This document shows positions 1-10,100 of a stretch of 19,876 nucleotides of DNA, in pieces. Position numbers and translations under genes: made by a program. This DNA comes from JAABRE01 sp964413275 (GTDB taxonomy: Bacteria > Cyanobacteriota > Cyanobacteriia > Cyanobacteriales > JAABRE01): positions 1 through 19,876 of the forward strand of contig CAYPSO010000086.1 in assembly GCA_964413275.1 (NCBI GenBank), in the 5' to 3' direction. Under the pieces are notes generated by a model. It was not told the origin of the DNA. It worked only from the letters and a program-made list of their open reading frames with translations, and did not search any database. Each line of letters starts with the position of its first letter. The first letter of the stretch is position 1.

Positions 1-60
1 AGCTTTAGATATAATAAGGGAATAGGGTGTAGATAAGGTAATGAATAAGAGGTAAAAGGT

Positions 61-144
61 AACAGCTAACAGCTAACAGCTAACAGCTAACAGCTAACAG
101 CTAATCGCTAATCGCTAATCGCTAATCGCTAATCGCTAACTGCT
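61..144. repeat. Heptanucleotide tandem array (STRR-type)
   Basis: Twelve perfect-period 7-base units in blocks: six AACAGCT (61-102), five AATCGCT (103-137) and one AACTGCT (138-144). They grade into looser units AATAACA, AATAACC and AATGACA, the last of which contains the ATG of the kinase gene. Short tandemly repeated repetitive heptamers are a known feature of cyanobacterial genomes; the block arrangement of variants suggests growth by slippage. The array fills the whole immediate upstream region of the kinase gene, where no Shine-Dalgarno sequence is visible. Confidence 0.95.
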
Positions 145-159
145 AATAACAAATAACCA

Positions 160-2016
160 ATGACAAAATTATTAAATAATCGTTATCAAATTATTCGTAA
201 CTTAGGAAACGGTGGTTTTGGAGAAACATTTTTAGCCCAAGATACTCATTTACCTTCCCAACGTTATTGCGTAATTAAACAGTTAAAACCTGTGGCTAAT
301 AATAGGGAAATGTCCCAATTAACCAAAGAAAGATTTGCACGGGAAGCAGCAATTTTAGAAGATTTAGGAGAACATCATCAGCAAATTCCTAAACTATATG
401 CTTATTTTAACGATGGACAAAAATATTATTTAATTCAAGAATTTATTGAAGGAGAGACCGTAGCTGACGTAGTTGCAAAACAAGGAAAAATTAGGGAAAA
501 ATTTGTTATTCAAATATTATGTGAAATTTTACCTGTTTTAGATTATGTTCATAGCTATGGCATAGTTCACCGAGATATTAAACCCGCTAATATTATTTTA
601 AGAAATAAAGATAATTTACCTGTATTAATTGACTTTGGTGCAGTAAAAGAAACTATGGGAACTGTTGTTAATAATAGAGGTAATTATACAAAATCTATTA
701 TTATTGGTACACCCGGATTTATGCCACCGGAGCAATCAATAGGTAGGCCAGTTTTTACCAGCGATTTATATGCTTTAGGGTTAGTTGCAATATATTTATT
801 AACAGGTGAACTACCTCAAGATTTACCTACAAATCCTCGTACAGGAGAAATACTTTTAGATAGCTATAGTCGAGATATTAGTCCTAGTTTAAAAAACATT
901 TTACAAAAAGCTATTAGTTATCATCCTCAAGATAGATTTGCAACTGCTAAAGATATGTTGAGAGCTTTAGAAACTAATTCTACTAACTATGTAACACAAG
1001 AAAAAATAAATAATTATATTCCTAAAACTGTTCAATTTGTCCCTAATCCAACAGAAATATCCCAAACTCCCAAACAAAACAAATTGGGTTTAATCATAAT
1101 ATTATTAAGTATTATAATTGCGTTTTTTTTAGGATTTATTATTTTTAGACCTCGTTTACAACCAACAGAAAATACAACTAATAATGAGACTTCAGAGGTA
1201 TTTCCTGATGAAAATAAGCCAATAGAACCAAATATTGAGGATAAACCAATAGAACCAGATATTATTAAAATTACTAGACCATCTTCACAAAAAGCTCTAT
1301 CAAATTATTATCAGAATATTAATAAGGGCAATTATGAAACCGCATGGTATTTATTATCATCAGAATCAAGAAACAATCAACAGCGTCATCCTGAAGGTTA
1401 TCAATCCTATGAAACATGGTGGAAACAAGTAGAGCGAGTTGATATTTTAACAAGTAATATTATAGAAGAAAATGAAGAAGCAGCAATTCTTGATAGTCAA
1501 TTACAGTATAAATTAAAGTCTGGAAAAGTTATTGAACAATCTTTAATTTTTAATTTTCTTTGGTCGGATAATGATAAAAAATGGCTATTAAATGATGTCA
1601 ATCAAATATCTGAGAAAATTATTAAAGATGCTCCAATTAAAGAAGATAAGGAAGACAAGAAAGATAAAGAAGACAAGAAAGTAAACAATTCTCCCCAAGA
1701 TTTTGTTAAAGAACATTATGACATGATTAATAGTAGAGAATATGAAGCGAGTTGGAATAACTTATCAAAAGAATTTCAAGATAATAAGCTAAAAAATGAT
1801 TATCAAAGTTATGTTAATTGGTGGGAAACTGTAGAAAAAGTTGAAGTAGAAAAAATTGATTTAATTAATGAAGAAGAGGGTAAAGCAATAGTCGAAACAA
1901 GTCTGAAATATAGAATGAAAAACGATAAAGTTGGATATGACAAATTACAAATGAGTTTAATTAAAAATGAAAAGAAAGATACATGGTTATTTGAAAATAC
2001 GGTAAAAATTCAATAA
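160..2016 (+). CDS. Membrane-anchored Ser/Thr protein kinase with duplicated C-terminal domain
   Basis: A Hanks-type (eukaryotic-like) Ser/Thr protein kinase of 618 residues. The catalytic domain occupies about residues 9-270: glycine loop GNGGFGETF (16-24), ATP-binding Lys40 in VIKQL, catalytic loop HRDIKPANI with Asp139, metal-binding DFG with Asp158, and a PPEQ motif in the place of the APE motif. A single hydrophobic segment (about 308-330, ending FRPR) should anchor it with the kinase in the cytoplasm. The outer part holds two related units, about 378-475 and 514-618, each with a 'YY/HY..IN...YE.(A/S)W..LS' start and a 'YQSY..WW..VE.V' core, joined by a Lys/Asp/Glu-rich linker (KEDKEDKKDKEDKK). 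These could sense an extracytoplasmic signal, which is inference. The ATG lies inside the heptamer repeat phase and has no recognisable ribosome binding site; no in-frame alternative looks better because the kinase domain begins at residue 9. Confidence 0.93.
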   Translation: MTKLLNNRYQIIRNLGNGGFGETFLAQDTHLPSQRYCVIKQLKPVANNREMSQLTKERFAREAAILEDLGEHHQQIPKLYAYFNDGQKYYLIQEFIEGETVADVVAKQGKIREKFVIQILCEILPVLDYVHSYGIVHRDIKPANIILRNKDNLPVLIDFGAVKETMGTVVNNRGNYTKSIIIGTPGFMPPEQSIGRPVFTSDLYALGLVAIYLLTGELPQDLPTNPRTGEILLDSYSRDISPSLKNILQKAISYHPQDRFATAKDMLRALETNSTNYVTQEKINNYIPKTVQFVPNPTEISQTPKQNKLGLIIILLSIIIAFFLGFIIFRPRLQPTENTTNNETSEVFPDENKPIEPNIEDKPIEPDIIKITRPSSQKALSNYYQNINKGNYETAWYLLSSESRNNQQRHPEGYQSYETWWKQVERVDILTSNIIEENEEAAILDSQLQYKLKSGKVIEQSLIFNFLWSDNDKKWLLNDVNQISEKIIKDAPIKEDKEDKKDKEDKKVNNSPQDFVKEHYDMINSREYEASWNNLSKEFQDNKLKNDYQSYVNWWETVEKVEVEKIDLINEEEGKAIVETSLKYRMKNDKVGYDKLQMSLIKNEKKDTWLFENTVKIQ

Positions 2017-2032
2017 TTATTAATTAATTTAT

Positions 2033-2063
2033 GTTATTGGTCATTCAACAAATAACCAATAAC
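2033..2063. terminator. Hairpin between convergent genes
   Basis: GTTATTGGT (2033-2041) and ACCAATAAC (2055-2063) form a perfect 9-base-pair inverted repeat with a 13-base loop, 17 bases after the kinase stop codon and before the 3' end of the convergent aminotransferase gene. The stem is AT-rich and lacks a clear T-tract, so its role as a terminator is only plausible. Confidence 0.35.
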
Positions 2064-2074
2064 AAATAACCAAT
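2047..2074. repeat. Heptamer repeats downstream of the kinase gene
   Basis: Four heptamers alternate AACAAAT / AACCAAT, making two copies of the 14-mer AACAAATAACCAAT. The same 14-mer occurs once at 148-161, where it overlaps the kinase start codon. The kinase gene is therefore bracketed by related short repeats in the same orientation. Confidence 0.85.
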
Positions 2075-2081
2075 AATACTC

Positions 2082-3281
2082 CTAAACATAAACCTGTGAA
2101 TGATAAGAAATACCCGCTTTTTTCATGCGATTTAAAGCTTCTTGTAAACGGGGAAAATCAGCAATTAAACTAACTCGTACATAGCCTTCACCTGCCTCAC
2201 CAAAAGCACTGCCCGGAGTTACCACAACCCCAGTATTTTGTAATAGATTCAAAGCAAAATCAGTGGAACTCATGCCCACACAACAAGGCATCCACAGATA
2301 CATGGTAGCCTTAGATGTAGGAAAATCCCAACCTAATTCCTGTAAACCTTTCATCAAAAAGTCACGACGTTGGCAATAGCGTTCGATTACAACATCAACA
2401 TAACTTTGGGGTAACTTTAAAGCAGTTTCCGCCGCAGCTTGAATCACCGAAAAAATACCATAATCTAAGTTAGTTTTTAAAGTTCGTAAACCTTGGATAA
2501 TATCAGAATTACCCACCACAAAACCAACTCGCCAACCAGCCATATTATAGGTTTTGGAAAGGGTATGAAACTCAACCCCAATCTCTTTTGCTCCCGGAAT
2601 TTCTAATAAACTTGTCGGTTGATAGCCATCAAAAGCAATTTCTGCATAAGCTAAATCATGAACCAACATAATTTCATAATGTTTAGCCCAAGCCACAATT
2701 TCCTCAAAAAATTCTCTAGGGGCAGTCGCCGTAGTGGGATTATTAGGATAATTAAAGTAAATAATTTTTGCTTTTTGCGCTACCTCTTCAGGAATAGTAG
2801 ATAAATCAATTAACCAGTTATTTTCAGCCGAGAGGGTAATGGGATGAATATTAGCTTCCGCCAAAGCTGGGCCACGAAAATGAGCCGGATAAGCAGGACT
2901 TGGTACGAGTACAGTATCACCGGGGTTAAGATAAGCTAAGGCAAGGTGAGATAAACCTTCCTTTGAACCAATTAAAGGTAAAGCTTCCGTATCTGGTTCA
3001 AGTTCGACTCCGTAATGTAACTTATACCAATCAGTAATAGCACGACGAAAATTGCCTGTACCTTCAAAGGGAGGATAACCATGATATTGGGGAACAGATA
3101 AAGCGGCGATGGCAGCATCAATAACAGGTTGAGGTGCAGAGCCATCGGGATTGCCCATGCCCAAGTCTATTAAATCAAGTCCCTGTTCTCTAGCTTTTGC
3201 TTTTAATTCATCCAAACGAGCAAAGACGTAGGGGGGTAAATTATTCAGACGTTTAGCTCTTTTAATCCAATTTACACTCAT
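2082..3281 (-). CDS. AlaC/DapL-like class I/II aminotransferase (aspartate, alanine or LL-diaminopimelate aminotransferase)
   Basis: A PLP-dependent fold-type I aminotransferase of 399 residues that transfers an amino group between an amino acid and a 2-oxo acid in the cytoplasm. Visible landmarks, numbered from MSVNW: LPPYVF (15-20), GMGNPDG (41-47), YPNNP (178-182), cofactor-contacting Asp209 in VHDLAYA, Schiff-base Lys243 in LSKTYNMAGWRVGF with the phosphate-binding Arg251, and a C-terminal YVRVSLI holding the substrate carboxylate arginine. These blocks closely follow E. coli AlaC (glutamate-pyruvate aminotransferase) rather than canonical DapL; cyanobacterial homologues are usually labelled aspartate or LL-diaminopimelate aminotransferase, and the substrate cannot be settled from sequence. 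The frame is open 15 codons further upstream (to 3326), but that extension is very hydrophobic and unlike the family, so the ATG at 3281 is preferred. It stands alone, convergent with the kinase gene. Confidence 0.9.
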   Translation of the reverse strand: MSVNWIKRAKRLNNLPPYVFARLDELKAKAREQGLDLIDLGMGNPDGSAPQPVIDAAIAALSVPQYHGYPPFEGTGNFRRAITDWYKLHYGVELEPDTEALPLIGSKEGLSHLALAYLNPGDTVLVPSPAYPAHFRGPALAEANIHPITLSAENNWLIDLSTIPEEVAQKAKIIYFNYPNNPTTATAPREFFEEIVAWAKHYEIMLVHDLAYAEIAFDGYQPTSLLEIPGAKEIGVEFHTLSKTYNMAGWRVGFVVGNSDIIQGLRTLKTNLDYGIFSVIQAAAETALKLPQSYVDVVIERYCQRRDFLMKGLQELGWDFPTSKATMYLWMPCCVGMSSTDFALNLLQNTGVVVTPGSAFGEAGEGYVRVSLIADFPRLQEALNRMKKAGISYHSQVYV

Positions 3282-3411
3282 GGTTCTAATGGTTATAAAA
3301 ATAAATATAAAGAACCATTTTTGCATTTATCTGCTACAGTTCGCTAGTTTTCTTCTATTTAGGATTTATTATTTCTGCCGTTAAGTCACTTTTTTCGGGA
3401 AATTGATATTA

Positions 3412-3747
3412 TTAAATCAAATGTTCAAGCTCATGCCTCAGAATGTCAAAATTGGCTACTCTAGCGACAATTAAGTTATCATTTTTAGCAGATTCTAATT
3501 GATATTTCCACTGTTTTACAGAATTTTCATTGTGAAGCCAAAATTTAATCATAGCTTCTAAAACTTCATCCCAATTCCAATCAGGTTTATTAGGAATTAT
3601 TTCTGTTGATTTAATGAAAGCATCAAGACTGCATTCATAGCTAGGCAAATATGTTTTTGCTCTTTGGGGATTATTATCAACTTTTTGTTGATAATTAAAG
3701 AATGTTAAAATCGGAGTTACTCCTACTATATCAAAACTATAGGACAT
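3412..3747 (-). CDS. Small protein of unknown function (111 aa)
   Basis: Not recognised. An intact reading frame runs from ATG to TAA, encoding an acidic, soluble-looking protein with no signal peptide or membrane segment. It has a hydrophobic N-terminal stretch (SFDIVGVTPILTFF), an aromatic central block (PDWNWDEVLEAMIKFWLHNEN, about residues 55-75) and a C-terminal 'LIVARVANFDILRHELEHL'. The Trp-rich core and lack of low-complexity sequence argue for a real folded protein. It is 130 bases upstream (on its own strand) of the aminotransferase start and could be cotranscribed, but the gap is long. The HELEH string resembles a zinc-protease HExxH pattern only superficially: the order is H-E-L-E-H at the extreme C-terminus, with no fold context. 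Confidence 0.6.
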   Translation of the reverse strand: MSYSFDIVGVTPILTFFNYQQKVDNNPQRAKTYLPSYECSLDAFIKSTEIIPNKPDWNWDEVLEAMIKFWLHNENSVKQWKYQLESAKNDNLIVARVANFDILRHELEHLI

Positions 3748-4070
3748 GATCAGCTACTTTTTTCTAAAACTATTAAATAAGTCAACAAACTCAAGATAAA
3801 AACCTAGAAAAATGAGATTGTTTTAAGGCGTAATTAAAGAAGCTTATTAAAAATATATTGAAATTAAAGATTATTGATTCTAGTAATCTTATTCGAGTTA
3901 TTGACTTTATAATTTTGTATTGTAACCAACTTATTCACAAATGGTGTTATTTATGAACATTTCTTAAAAAAAGTAAAGTCGGGAATACCGAACCTTAAAA
4001 GTAGGGTGATTCTCTGTTAATTACAATTACTGCGGTAGGGTTGGCAAAAAATTAACTATTCTTCTGGAAT

Positions 4071-4102
4071 TTGTTGGGTTTCATTCTTCAACCCAACCTA
4101 CA
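4071..4102 (-). repeat. Dispersed palindromic repeat (GTAGGTTGGGTT...AAACCCAACAA), copy 1
   Basis: Read on the minus strand it is TGTAGGTTGGGTTGAAG followed by AATGAAACCCAACAA, so TTGGGTT pairs with AACCCAA around a short loop. Elements of this form are widespread in cyanobacterial intergenic DNA. A second, diverged copy lies in the opposite orientation at 12277-12310, on the other side of the giant gene. Confidence 0.7.
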
Positions 4103-4133
4103 GTTTTGCGATTGCATTCTCTCAAATTAACTC

Positions 4134-4165
4134 AAAAAAGAAAAGCCAAGGCCAAACCTTGACTT
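4134..4165 (-). terminator. Rho-independent terminator of the giant gene
   Basis: On the minus strand AAGTCAAGG pairs with CCTTGGCTT around the loop TTTGG (nine pairs, one of them G-U). The stem arms are 4157-4165 and 4143-4151, starting about 30 bases after the stop codon, and the run TTTTCTTTTTT follows (4134-4144). Confidence 0.8.
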
Positions 4166-4194
4166 TCAAAAATTAAATTTTGCTAACTAGAAAA

Positions 4195-7100
4195 TTAGAT
4201 TGCAGTAAAATCAGCTTCAGTAATTAAGGCAGAATCAATACCTCTTAAAACAGCTAAAGTTTCTCCCTCAAATCTCACTACAGTAGCTGTGCCGGCTTTA
4301 TTATCTTTGATAATTAAATCTTCAAAGCTGATTCCTTCGCTTAAGGCTAATTTGTCGATACCATCTTCAAAATCTCTGATAATATCTTTACCCATATCAG
4401 CCATAATCACAAAGGTATCTTCGCCTTCATCACCAAAAAGTCTATCGTTACCAGCACCACCGATGAGGGTATCATTACCTTCTTTACCATTAATAAACAC
4501 TTTACCTAAAGTAAAGTCTTCGGCACTAAGCAGATTATCGCCTTCACCACCTCTTAAAATAAATTCTTCCACACTCGTAAAGGTATCTGTACCATTACCC
4601 ATTAATGCAGTATCGGTTAAGGTTAAACTACCATCTCCTTTAACTGAACTAATTAAACGGTCAATACCTGTACCACCGTTAATAATGTCATCACCAGCAC
4701 CACCATAAAGGGTATCGTTTCCACCATTACCGTTGAGAATATCATTACGATTACCGCCGTTAATAACGTCATTACCAGCACCACCATTAATGGTATCGTT
4801 TCTGCCGTTACCTCGTAAGAAATCATCTCCAGCCTTACCATTGATAGTATCATTACCTTGGCGACCCAAAATTAGATCGTTGCGCTCGCTTCCGTCTAAA
4901 ATATTATTTTGAGCGTTACCCTCAATAGAATTAACAACTCTCAAAATAACTTGTTTCGCTTCTACTGCATATTGACTGCCATCAGAGCCATTCCAGAGGA
5001 AAGAAGTTTGACCATTAAAATCTTGGTTTGGAGTAAAGACAAGTTGGTCAATATCTGCAAAATCAATTTCTTGATTAATACTTATCTCAGAATTATTAAA
5101 CTCCAATGTGCCATTTTCAGGTAGAGAAATAATTTTAATCTTGGCTAAACTATCTCCCTTGGTATCAAAAAAGCGATCGCCAAATTTCTCTGAGGACAAT
5201 TGTAACTGAGTATTTTCATCAGTAAAAAACCTGACATTTTTAATGGTATTAATTTCAGCATTAACTACAAATTCACTAACAATAACTGGTTGACGACTTA
5301 AAACCTCATCAGGATTTGCTAATAACTCCTCTTCTGAATAGGCTTCTATACCGTAAGTGGTAACTCGTAATTGTTGGTTAAAGGGATTAACTTCAAATTG
5401 AGTCCAACCATAGGTATGGCCAACAAAATAGTCGCCTTTAATTAAGGTTGCATCAATTAAACCCTCAGCTTGGGGCAAATTATTATTCAAGCCTAAAGGA
5501 TCGTAACCTAAAGGAGTTAATAATTGATCGTTAAAGGCTTGCTTAACAAAATCATCCTTATCGTTAACCTCATCATCCGTATCAGGAGCAATGGGCAGGC
5601 TGTTATAAAAGGCATTAGCTTCAGGATTTCCTGCTGTAAATAACTCACCAACAAATTCCCCAGTAGGCTCATCAAAAGCTACAGAGCCAGTGGTAATTTC
5701 CCAAACGCTAGTGGCAATTTGCTCCCCGAAAGGTGTTTCTTGGTAGGTAAGATTATTAACAAAAGTCGTGTGAACATCGGCAGCAATAAATACTACATTC
5801 TCAATGCCATTGTCATCAATAAACTTGAGTAACTCTGTCCTTTCTGCGGCATATCCCTCGTAAGCATCTGTATTAATACCGGGGAAAAGATTTTGAATCG
5901 GCTCAGGAATCATGATAAATTTCCAAGTAATGCCAGATTCTTGAGCATTTAACAGGTCATTTTTGAGATCGTTAAGTTGAACTTCTCCGAGTAAAGTACG
6001 ATTTTCAGCAAAAGATTCAGTAATAACTCTGGCAATTTCTGTCGGATTGGTAAAATCACTAGGAGGAGTTACCGCACCATCTCGGAAGGAGCGAGTATCC
6101 AGCACCATCACCGCCGCATCACTACCATAGGTGTTATAACGATAGAGTTTTCTTTCTTCTTTAGTTACTTCGTCTCCTGTTTCCCCATAAAAGTCATCTC
6201 GGAGAGGATTGTATTCTTGGAAGGCTTGTAAACCGTTTTCGTAAAGTTGGGTATCGTTAATTAACCCTTCCCTTTCCGGGAAACGATCATCGTTAACAGC
6301 ATCATCACCACCAGCAAAATCGTTAGTTACTTCGTGGTCGTCAATGGTAGCTAAAATGGAAGTAGAAGAGCGAATATCTGCCCAAACATTTAAACCGAGA
6401 CGTTGCCCGTAAACTTCACTATGTTTAGCTCGATATTCATCTAAAGTTTCTGCTTGCCCCTTCCTTGTACCATCAGGATTTAATACCGCAGGTGAGCCAA
6501 TATCAGCATAAATAGTATCACCATGCTCCACGAAAAACTCTAAATTTTGGTCGGCAACATTAGTAATCGCAGGATAGGGCGCAACTTCTCCTCGCCAATC
6601 CCCTGTAGCACCGAATTTTAAACCATTTTTACTACCAATTTCAGCAGCAGTTTTGAAACTACCACTAGCCGTATCTCCGGCTGCATCTGTGACAGTGTAG
6701 GAATATTCGGTATCGGGGTTTAAACCTGTCAGTTGGATTTTAACTGGTTGGTTAATATCGGTAACTTCGGCAGTAACAACGATAGGTAAGCCTAAATCGT
6801 CTGGAATCGAATAAAAGAAGGTTATTTCTCCCGGAGCTAAACTTCTTGCCCATAAAACCGTAGAATCTTGGGTAGTATCGCCACTAGCAACGCCGTTAAT
6901 TAGGGTTTGAGGTTGGGGATTACGAGGATCGAAACTACTGGTATCGATGTCTAAGGGAACATCAAAACCATTCGCCACATTTTCCCAAGGTACAAACTTA
7001 AAGTTAGTGCTTCTGTTTTCTATTTCTTCGTCATTTTCAGCTACAAATTGAGGCTCGTTAGCACCATCTTGAACGACCATTAAACCAAAGGGATATTTAT

Positions 7101-10100
7101 TGCCCAAAGGAAGATTAATGACATCTAAACCATCGGTTTCGTTAACTTGGTCAATATCTCCATTATCGCCAATGACGAAACTACCTAAATATTCGTTTGT
7201 ACTTTCACGACTAAAGACAGCGTAGCTAGAATCACCTTGACTAGAAGCGATTAAATAACCTTTACCATTCTCACCGTAGTAAATAGTTAAACCTTCTAAA
7301 TCAGGAGTAAAATAATCTGCACCAATGGGTTGAACTACTGTAAATTCATCGCTTCCGTTAACTTCAGCAGAAACCTTGACGATACCTAATTCCCCTTCTA
7401 CTGCCACGTAAAGTATGCCTAATTCTTGGTCAACTACTAGGGCTTCAGATTGATAATCTTCAATATCATCTCCTTGAGCTACTGGTAATTCTAAGATGCG
7501 GACAACTTCAGCAGTAATTAAAGGTTCGTCAACAGGGCTAACACTGGGAATTAACTCTAGTTGAGCAATTTTATTACCGTCTGCTTGGGTAACAAATATA
7601 TAGGATTTACCATCAATGGGGCTAGTATAAGCAGCTAAACCGTAAGCAGTGGCTTCTCCATCATCGACTCCAAAAATTGAAAAATCAGGATCGTCTAATT
7701 GGGGTGTGGCAAATTTAGTAACTTCTAGGGTTTCAGGGTTAATACTAAAGATCGCTAAACTATCATTTTCCCTATCAGAAACGACCGCCAAATCTACTTC
7801 AAATATACCGTCAGGAGGCACAAATCCTTGAGCTTGAAAATTGTAAATTAGATCGACATTGTTATAACGAATATCACCAAAATCGGCGGGGAGAATTTCT
7901 TGAATAATATTACCATCTAAATCAAAGGTAACTAAACCACCATCTTTAAGGGTAGCGAGAATTAAGCTTTCTTCACCATTGTCAGGATTAATCCAGATTG
8001 CTGGATCGTCAGAATCTCCCGCTAAAACAGGTTCAGGGGTTACTAAAGTGCGATCGATCGCCTGAGCTTGAATTTCGGGAGCAGTCCAATTACCATCAAT
8101 AGGAGTGACGGTGATGAAACCAGATAAAAATTGATCGCCCTCGGCAGTAGGATTAATTTCATCGGGAATTGGATTTACACCAAAGATTAAACCCGCATCA
8201 GTTTCGGTATCATCTAAATAGCCAAAACCAATGTCAAAGGGTTCAGTATCGCTAGAGTTAGTAAAGGCAACTCCTTGAATTTCGTCTATTCCTTCAGGGA
8301 AACGAGTGGGAATATTAATATTTAAACCGATACCTTCAGGGAGAATAAACTCATTATTTTCAGTAATCTGAATAGCTTGTAAGTCATTAATTAAGCTAAC
8401 TAAATAATCTGCACCAATTTCATAGGTTTCTGTGGGAGTGTCAAAGCTTTCTAAATCAAGGCCTCCACTAATGGCGATTGCCGGAACATTTCTTAATAAA
8501 GCGGTAACGGCTGCACTGATTGTACCAGAGGAAACTCCTCCACCGGGGCCGATATTTTCCCCTGCATTAATACCGGAAATAACTAAATCCGGTGCTTCAC
8601 CCTCTAAAACAAAATCTAAGCCCGCCCAAGTTGTGGTGCGTACCCCTGCATCTACAGACCATTTATCCCCTTCAATATTGACAATATCAAGAGGTTGAAA
8701 AAACTTATCGACATCTAAAACTGTACCCGTGCCGCTTTGTTGTTCTAAAGGTGCAACTAAAATAACGTTGTGTCCAGCATTAACTAAAGCATCATAAAGA
8801 ATTTCGATTCCTTCAGCACCAAAACCATCATCATTGGTGAGGAGAATATCTAAAGGTTGATTAACCCCAATCTCAGGAACATTAGTTAATTTATTCTCTA
8901 AAATTTGACGTACATTATCACCTGCTGTCCAATCACCGTCAAGGGGAGTTACGGTAATGTAATTGTTGATAAAATTAACGCCTTCAGATTGAGGATTATC
9001 TGATAAACCTTGAGGTGCAGCAGCACTTAAAACGCCAGTTTCAGGATTTACAAAAATCTCAAAGGTGCTAGTTTCATCTAAACGAGTGTAAGCAACCCCT
9101 TCAATTTCATCCACTGCTTCGGGGATATTCACATTTAAACCTACACCATCGGGTAAAATTTGGCCAGGAAAATGTAAATTTAACTCGTCAATGAGTTCAA
9201 CTACAAACTCAGCACCTAACTCGTAAGGTTCAGTGGATTCTCCGATATTTGCACTAACTGCGATGGCGGGAATACCTTGACGGGTGGCGGTTGTGGCTGC
9301 ACTAACTGTACCGGAGCTAATGGCAATATTTGCACCGATATTTGCACCTTCATTAATACCGGAAATGACTAAATCTGGTGCTTCTCCATCTAAAATAAAA
9401 TCTAAAGCCGCTAAAGTGGTAGTTACGGGAGAGCCATCTACATACCATTTATCGGTTTCAAATTCCACAACTTCGGTGGGTTGACCTAATGCAGTAACAT
9501 TAATTAAAGTTCCCTTACCGCTTTGCTGTTCTTTAGGTGCAACTAAGATAACATTATGACCTGCTGCAACTAAAGCATTATACATAATGGTAAGACCATC
9601 GGCTTGATAACCATCATCGTTAACCAACAGAATGTTTAAGCTTTCAGGATTAATAACACTTCCGTCATCCACAGTGTAGGGAGTTTCGACTACTGGAAGG
9701 ATAACGGGAATGTTTTCTAAATCCAATCCTAAAGCGATAAACTGAGTAACTTGAGCCTCATTAAAGTTATTATCACTTACTAAAATTAAACTCTGACGGC
9801 CATCTGGAAGAATCGGGCCTAAAGTCATCCCTTCAACATTATCGGGAGTTACACCTAAATCTGCTTGCAAATCTACCAATAATCGCTTATTTACCGCAGG
9901 ATCGATTTCAAAGGTTACTCCTTCTTCTTCCCAGAATAAATCACTTTGACTGCTTACATCTAACGCACCCTGAGTGCTTACTTCATAGAGTCGAATAGTA
10001 TTACCCACACCCACAGCAAATGACCTTTCTAAAGCGAGTAAAGTACCATTATTATCGATCGCCAAAAGTTCCACTAAACCGTTATCCGCAAAACCATCGG

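Larger units (their letters stand above)
3748..4194. other. Intergenic region, no gene seen
   Basis: 447 AT-rich bases between the small unknown gene and the end of the giant gene. It contains the terminator hairpin at 4143-4165 and a dispersed palindromic repeat at 4071-4102. The stretch 3748-4020 shows no reading frame of protein-like composition, no tRNA and no clear structure beyond a weak TCGG-GAATA-CCGA hairpin near 3980. Confidence 0.7.

Noticed and set aside
61..144. CRISPR array
   Set aside because: The units are contiguous 7-mers without spacers, so this is a simple tandem repeat.
3282..3326. Fifteen-codon N-terminal extension of the aminotransferase
   Set aside because: It is very hydrophobic, unlike family N-termini, and AlaC-like proteins align from the MSVNW start.
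3412..3435. HELEH at the end of the small unknown protein as a zinc-protease HExxH motif
   Set aside because: It sits at the extreme C-terminus with no helix context or third ligand, so a chance match is more likely.
4289..4708. A 139-codon plus-strand open frame opposite the RTX repeats
   Set aside because: It is the antisense shadow of the Gly/Asp-rich repeats, giving a Ser/Pro/Leu/Ile-rich low-complexity protein with no family signal.
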